The translations under genes were made by a program, and so were the position numbers. Of a stretch of DNA of 64,000 nucleotides, positions 59,196-64,000 are shown one piece after another; the first letter of the stretch is position 1; every line of letters begins with the position of its first letter. The DNA lies in contig JAMXBD010000012.1 of NCBI GenBank assembly GCA_024138025.1, positions 124,001-188,000 of the forward strand. The letters run 5' to 3'. This stretch comes from Combretum micranthum. Taxonomy: Eukaryota > Streptophyta > Magnoliopsida > Myrtales > Combretaceae. A model generated the notes under the pieces. It ran no database searches and was not told the DNA's origin. It saw only the letters and a program-made list of their open reading frames with translations.

Positions 59196-61608
59196 GACAT
59201 TGTAGACACCACATTTTTGCCTTCCTCTTAATTTTTCCATTTGTAAGGTTTACAAAAAAAAAAAAAATTAAGAAAATCCAAAATAAAGAAGCAAAATACA
59301 AAAAAAAATAAATGAAAAAGATATAAATTAGTAAAGGTGAATTGGGTCAACATCATTTTAGGGTCACAAAGAGCTTCAATGGAATCCTTGTGCACATAAA
59401 ATTTGACTAAATTCAAGTTTAGTGATAAGATTGATCGATTTTATTTAATATTTTCAAATCTAAGTTCATTTTTTCAAATTTGGTGATAACTAGTTTTAAA
59501 TTTGTAATCTAGTTAAATTGAGATTTTATTAAAAATATTCTATAAAAGTGGATTTGGATATTAAAATAATTTGGCTTTACTCAATGCCATGACGTTGCTA
59601 CACATAAATTCAGCTAGGTGGGTAAAGTTTGCATTTTGTTTTACTTAGTGGAAGTCATGCGTTAGGCATATGATTTTCTTTTATCTTGATTCAGACACAA
59701 ACATGAAGAAAGAGATGCTTGCTAGATGGATTTGGCCATATCTTCTTTGTTTGGATTCATTTTTATCAAACTTAGTGATGAATTTGCTACAAATAATGTC
59801 TATATTCACAATACATAACGGATTTACATCAAAAAGAGATAAAAAAAAAATCAAAAGAGTGTTGGTGATTAGGATTTGTGATAAAAATCTGATTTGAGTC
59901 TATCTGATATCCTAATTAAAACGAGAACCTAGTCATGATTTATATAGCAATTCGTCAAAAAAAGAAAATGGGGGAACGAACTTTAGATCCGAAAAATTTT
60001 CTAAAAACAAACCCATCTTCTTCTAAAAAAAAAAAAAAATCCGAATCTCTCTCTAAATTCCTTCTCTCCCAAAAGCCATCTACACTTCCCCTTAAACCAT
60101 TCATGCTTGAAAACAAGCGATTGTGCGGCTTCCATCTCTACTGTCCACTACCCAATTCGACGCATTAGTCCACGCTTCGTAAAATCCTAAGAATATCGCC
60201 GCTGCTTGCACGAAACATCAAACCCAGCAAATCTTAGACCATTGTTGGAGCTACTCGTGACTCGAATTCGCATAAACAAATACTTGATTCCACCAAATCT
60301 TAGCCACGACTCGCGTTTGCACGATCAATTCCTAAGCTTCTCCTGCGGCATTGATTTATTTTGATAAGGGTTTAAGGAGTTCCAACAGTTAGCGATAAGA
60401 TGCATGTATTGCGTGTCATTATTTATCTGTCGCAGTGATTAATGTGCTAGACATGTGATGGATATTTCATTAAAAAGCTACTTACATGTTTATATCCGTT
60501 CTCAATGATAACCATATTTGTGTGCTCATCTAGATGTATTATCATGAATTTAACGTGTGGAAATTATGAAGTTTTTTGGGTTGTTATGCTTGTGTTAAAG
60601 TTGCATTAGTACTCATATCCTTTCATGGAATTCATTCTTTTGATAATGTTGCATTTTTCCATGGACTAGACATATTAAAAATTGCATAGCACGAAAATAA
60701 TTTTGCCACATAGATTGTTTTCGTAAAATACAAATCGTTAACTTGGTTTTTTAAAAATTAGGATCTTTGCATTAGTTTTTTTTTTTTTTTAAATTGGACC
60801 TATAAAATTTTGGAATCCTAAGAATTTTTATTAATAAAAATTAATATGGTAAAAAAAATGTAAACCTGGCAATTTTTGGAGATTTAAAATCTATCCACAC
60901 ACTAAATTTTTATAAAATAAAAACAAACTACGATAGTTTGATTCTGGCATAGCCGATATATAGGCACCTGTGGGGCAACCATAAAAATGTAAAAAAAATA
61001 TTTTTTATATCATTGTATTTTCTGCATTTTTATCATATTCCATATATACTATCATTTGTATGATTATTTCATATGTTTAATATTGTTTATTATTCTTTAA
61101 TGATCGTTACTAACTTTATCTATTTTTCACTCTTTACAGGAATTTTGTAAAATTTTTTTTTTACTAATCTTATAATTTTCAGGTTTTTAGGAACATTGCG
61201 AAATCTCAGGTAATTTCTATAAATTTTTTTAGTGTAATTATAAAAATGAAAGTGAATATTTCAATTAAGGCCCATTTAATTTTTAGATGCCCAAAAGTGG
61301 TAACCTTTAGGTTTAATAGGATAGCCTGGTTCCAGAATTCTTTGGTTAAATATTTTTTCTAAAAATTAATGATTTTTAGAAAAGCTCATAGACTAGTATC
61401 TTAAATTAGAGTTAGCGTGCCTAGCTGACTCTAATTTAATTTTTTCCAACTTATGTTGGTGGCGTCTCTAAATCAATTTTTTAACAATTTAAAAAAAAAA
61501 AAGATTTTCAAAAAAATTTCTTTAATTGTGTCGAGTATCTATATTAAGTGGGTTGGGCTTAATATGGATCCAATTAAGGAAAAGGAAAATTTCAAGCTTG
61601 ACAGACAT
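59196..61608 (+). mobile_element. Probable solo LTR (Tat/Ogre-like) with gacat duplication
   Basis: tgtagacaccacatttttgc at 59201 is a common start of Tat/Ogre-type gypsy LTRs. The proposed end is cttgaca at 61603, with gacat at 59196-59200 and 61604-61608. No coding motif lies between. Low-complexity tracts and a cytosine-rich leader-like part (60000-60400) occur inside. The start is better supported than the end. Confidence 0.5.
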
Positions 61609-62360
61609 AAGTTATGTATTAGGTAAAGTTGAATCCCCGATCTTCACTTATTTTGGATAAACATAATATCTTGCTAGAGGCCACTTATGTTTTATGGGCC
61701 AAAAGGTTTTTAAATCTATTGCCAATATTAAGTGAACATATAGGGTCACACATAAAGAATGAAACAAAAAGATCAAGGGTTTAATTTAAATAAGCCTAGT
61801 GGGAATTATTAAATTATTTATTAATCTCTAAGAATAATAAATAATAATAACTTATAAGGTTTTAAAAAAGGGAGAAAGGAAACCCTGATTAGATTAAGGG
61901 ATCCTAATGGCCTTATTCGTGAAGGGTATGGTCATTAGTATAAATAGAACACATTAACTCTCATTTAGGGTTAACAACGATTGCCATCTCATTAGAACCA
62001 TAGAGAAATTTTGTCTACTGTAAAAAACCAAACACGAGAGCTCTTATGAGTTTTATCGTACAGATCTGGTATCGTCTAAGAATGCTAGCACATGAAAGGT
62101 TCTTTTGATCGTGTCATTGGTGTGGACACCGTAGAGGGAGCTTGTGAGATCACGATGCCTATAGATTTGTATTGTCAACGCGATTAAAATTAAAAAAAAG
62201 GGTAAAACCTTAATCCATATCTCCTTTAGTTCAATGAACCGCATGGATTCCTTGGTGATAGGGATTTTGTAAGATTTAAAAAAAAAATTCAATTGCAATA
62301 TTAGTTTTCGGATCCTACATTTTTAATACCAATGATATGTGAGGGCTTATATCCTACATC
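61609..62360. promoter_or_regulatory. LTR-like region with TATA-like box
   Basis: tataaatag at about 61939-61947 lies in a run that reads like a plant LTR promoter and leader (agtataaatagaacac). No coding sequence follows. Ends not resolved. Confidence 0.3.
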
Positions 62361-62366
62361 TTCTTC

Positions 62367-62405
62367 GGGGGGGGGGGGGGGGAGGGGAGGGGGGAGGCGG
62401 AGGGT
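62367..62405 (+). repeat. G-rich tract (16 G run and further G blocks)
   Basis: Sixteen G (62367-62382), then aggggagggggg-type blocks and aggcggaggg. It meets the simple pattern for a G-quadruplex on the + strand. Length may be unreliable. Confidence 0.75.
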
Positions 62406-63120
62406 GTTCTTACTCATAAACAAATCACAGAATTTGGTTCATATCATGTACTCCCACTATTTTAGGACCTTCCAGTAGCTCGCTAGTATGTGTATAGAGA
62501 GGTGTGCCTAGCATAGCTTTATTGCTAGCTTTGTTTAGCATCCTACATTGACACTTGAGACATACCAGGGCCTTTGATAGTGCTTTAAGTTTGGGCATGG
62601 CAGCACTTCTCACACGTTACCCCCATATACAGAAAGATCATTGCCACTATTGAGGACAAACTGCTTATATGTCGATGGGGAGCAAATTTTAATGTAACTA
62701 AGCATCCGACACATGTCCTAGTACTGTACCAAGATGCCTTTGATCATTAGGACTCTACACAAGTGCGATTTCCTCGATTTAATCTATCTTGTTTATTTTC
62801 ACATGACCTATTCAATTCTACATTTGCTAATGTCTTCAGTGAGTAGGTTGTATAAGAGCCATACATAGGTGCTATGGACGCCTTACCAACGTATTATCAA
62901 GTAGGAAGTGACATATGACGGTTTCTGCATTTTCCATATTTACAATTGAAGAAATTCATAGAACTAAAAGACTCTTTTCGTATTTACAATTGTTTGATTA
63001 TTCTTGTGTTGGTTGGTGCATAAATATTGATTACTGTTGGTATGGATGTTTATTATAGGCACAAAAAGGATATAAAAATGTTTTGGTGTGAAAACGATGA
63101 AAGATTGTACGAAAAGAGGG
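62406..63120. other. No gene recognised
   Basis: Short chance frames on the minus strand only. Sequence leads into the tandem repeats of the LTR at the window edge. Confidence 0.4.
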
Positions 63121-63128
63121 ATTGATGG

Positions 63129-63430
63129 AAGTGCACAACCTATACATGATCCCATGCATTAAGTTTTGTACCTCTTTGTAGTAAACATATAGGAAACCTA
63201 GAAGTGCATGACCCATGCATGAGTTCATGTATTAAGTCGTATATCTCTCTATGTTTTTCAAAGAATAAGAACTTTAAAAGTACATGACCTATGCATGAGT
63301 TTATGCACTAAGTCGTATATCTTTCTATGACTTAAACTTTCGCATATGAAAGTGCACAAGCACATAGACAACCCATGCATTACCCATGCAAATGCCTATA
63401 CACTTAACTGCGTACCTTTTTGTGAACTAT
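63129..63430 (+). repeat. Four imperfect tandem repeats, 71-77 bp each
   Basis: Units start at about 63129, 63201, 63278 and 63349. Each has gtgca(c/t)(a/g)ac/agtacatgacc, then (c/t)atgcatgag or similar, then cactaagtcgtat or ttaagt..gta(c/t), then ctttNNNtg. Two central units are most alike. They lie in what looks like the 5' part of a Tekay-related LTR. Confidence 0.6.
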
Positions 63431-63559
63431 TTAATTCACCTACATGACACACTACACATGCACGTTTGTGCACTAACCCATGCACATTATAACACCATGT
63501 AAAACACCTATTTTCTTACTTAAAAGCAATCAAAATCAATTTTAACTCTTTCATTTATG

Positions 63560-64000
63560 ATTAAATTTTGTCCTAAAATCTCAAAACCTAGATAATAGTA
63601 GGGTAATGACTGGAATTATAAGAATGTAGATGAGAGTCAAGTTCGATGTATAAATGATTTCGAGTAACTTAATTGTGTGTAATTTAGGTACTGGATTCTA
63701 GTATTTGGAATGGAAAGATTTTCTAGGTATATGTATTACCTTGTATGATGAATGTGCTTGTTAGAATAGATTAATAACTTAAGTAAAAATATATCTAACT
63801 ATAATCATTGTATGTTGTGTGTACTTGGTTGTGGTTAGTAGACTAGGAGTACTGAGGATATCGTCACAACACTTTGATGATCTTTGTGTAATACTGTCCT
63901 TATATGGAGTTGCGCTTGAAAATGGTTACGGATAGATCTAGGTTTTTATTATTGCAAAGTACCTAACATTTTATACATATGTACTACGTATGCATATGTA
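63560..64000 (+). mobile_element. Partial LTR related to the Tekay-like LTRs, cut by window end
   Basis: The stretch 63750-63980 matches the layout of 39650-39910: gtgcttgttagaatagatta, then cttggttgtggttagtagac, then caacactttgatgatctttg, then a tgtgtaatactgtcc part (compare gtgaggttgtccc), then a gttgcgcttgaaaatg part (compare actcgtgctaagaaatg), then agtacc. Divergence is strong, so it is another family member and not a recent copy. The rest lies beyond the window. Confidence 0.55.

Noticed and set aside
63129..63430. CRISPR-like repeat array
   Set aside because: Units are imperfect, contiguous without unique spacers, and in plant LTR sequence.

Overview
This window looks like nuclear DNA of a flowering plant: AT-rich, intron-containing plant gene relics, and dense nested LTR retrotransposons of the plant Copia, Athila-like and Tekay-like types. 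I found no intact host protein-coding gene and no bacterial-style operon, CRISPR array or phage. The species cannot be named from the sequence. Gene calls rest on recognising protein motifs and exon-intron borders by eye; I ran no searches.

Layout. 1-3700: AT-rich DNA with a 75-bp direct repeat and a 699-bp hAT-type non-autonomous transposon (2792-3490, 8-bp target duplication). 3640-11843: a pseudogene of NSF (N-ethylmaleimide-sensitive factor, the vesicle-fusion AAA ATPase). Its exon 1 lies on the + strand at about 3740-3929. Exons for part of the N domain and the D2 ATPase domain then occur twice, as two arms of a 3.8-kb inverted repeat (4113-7952 and 8035-11843) around an 82-bp spacer. 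The D1 ATPase exons are missing from both arms. All nine exon lengths agree between arms except for two single-base deletions in the right arm. Transcription from the exon 1 side would give a long hairpin RNA matching NSF, so this is the most interesting locus here.

11844-25056: a probable Copia 3' LTR next to the palindrome, decayed DNA, then a broken Copia element on the minus strand (about 16240-20243). That element has a 762-bp Cassandra-type TRIM (5S rRNA-bearing LTRs, 5-bp target duplication) inserted in its gag. The Copia LTR and about 2 kb of flank are duplicated at 23002-25056. 25057-31942: mostly AT-rich, with a pseudogene of the F-box/DUF295 (KIB1-4) type at about 28530-29590.

31943-57090: a nest. 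An Athila-like Ty3/gypsy element on the minus strand (3' LTR 31943-33312; gag near 57000; 5' end lost) carries a same-family solo LTR (33474-34864, target duplication cctac). It also carries a second LTR-type insertion with ends 36862 and 49986 (target duplication tcatg). That insertion is itself split by a complete 9.18-kb Tekay-like chromovirus (38410-47589, target duplication attat). Taking the insertions away restores the host reading frame, which gives the order of events. 57091-64000: more LTR remains, a probable solo LTR (59201-61603), a G-rich tract, and at the right edge a partial LTR related to the Tekay LTRs with 71-77-bp tandem repeats.

The parts do not form a pathway. They record successive insertions, with one captured and palindromised host gene that could act as a natural source of small RNAs.
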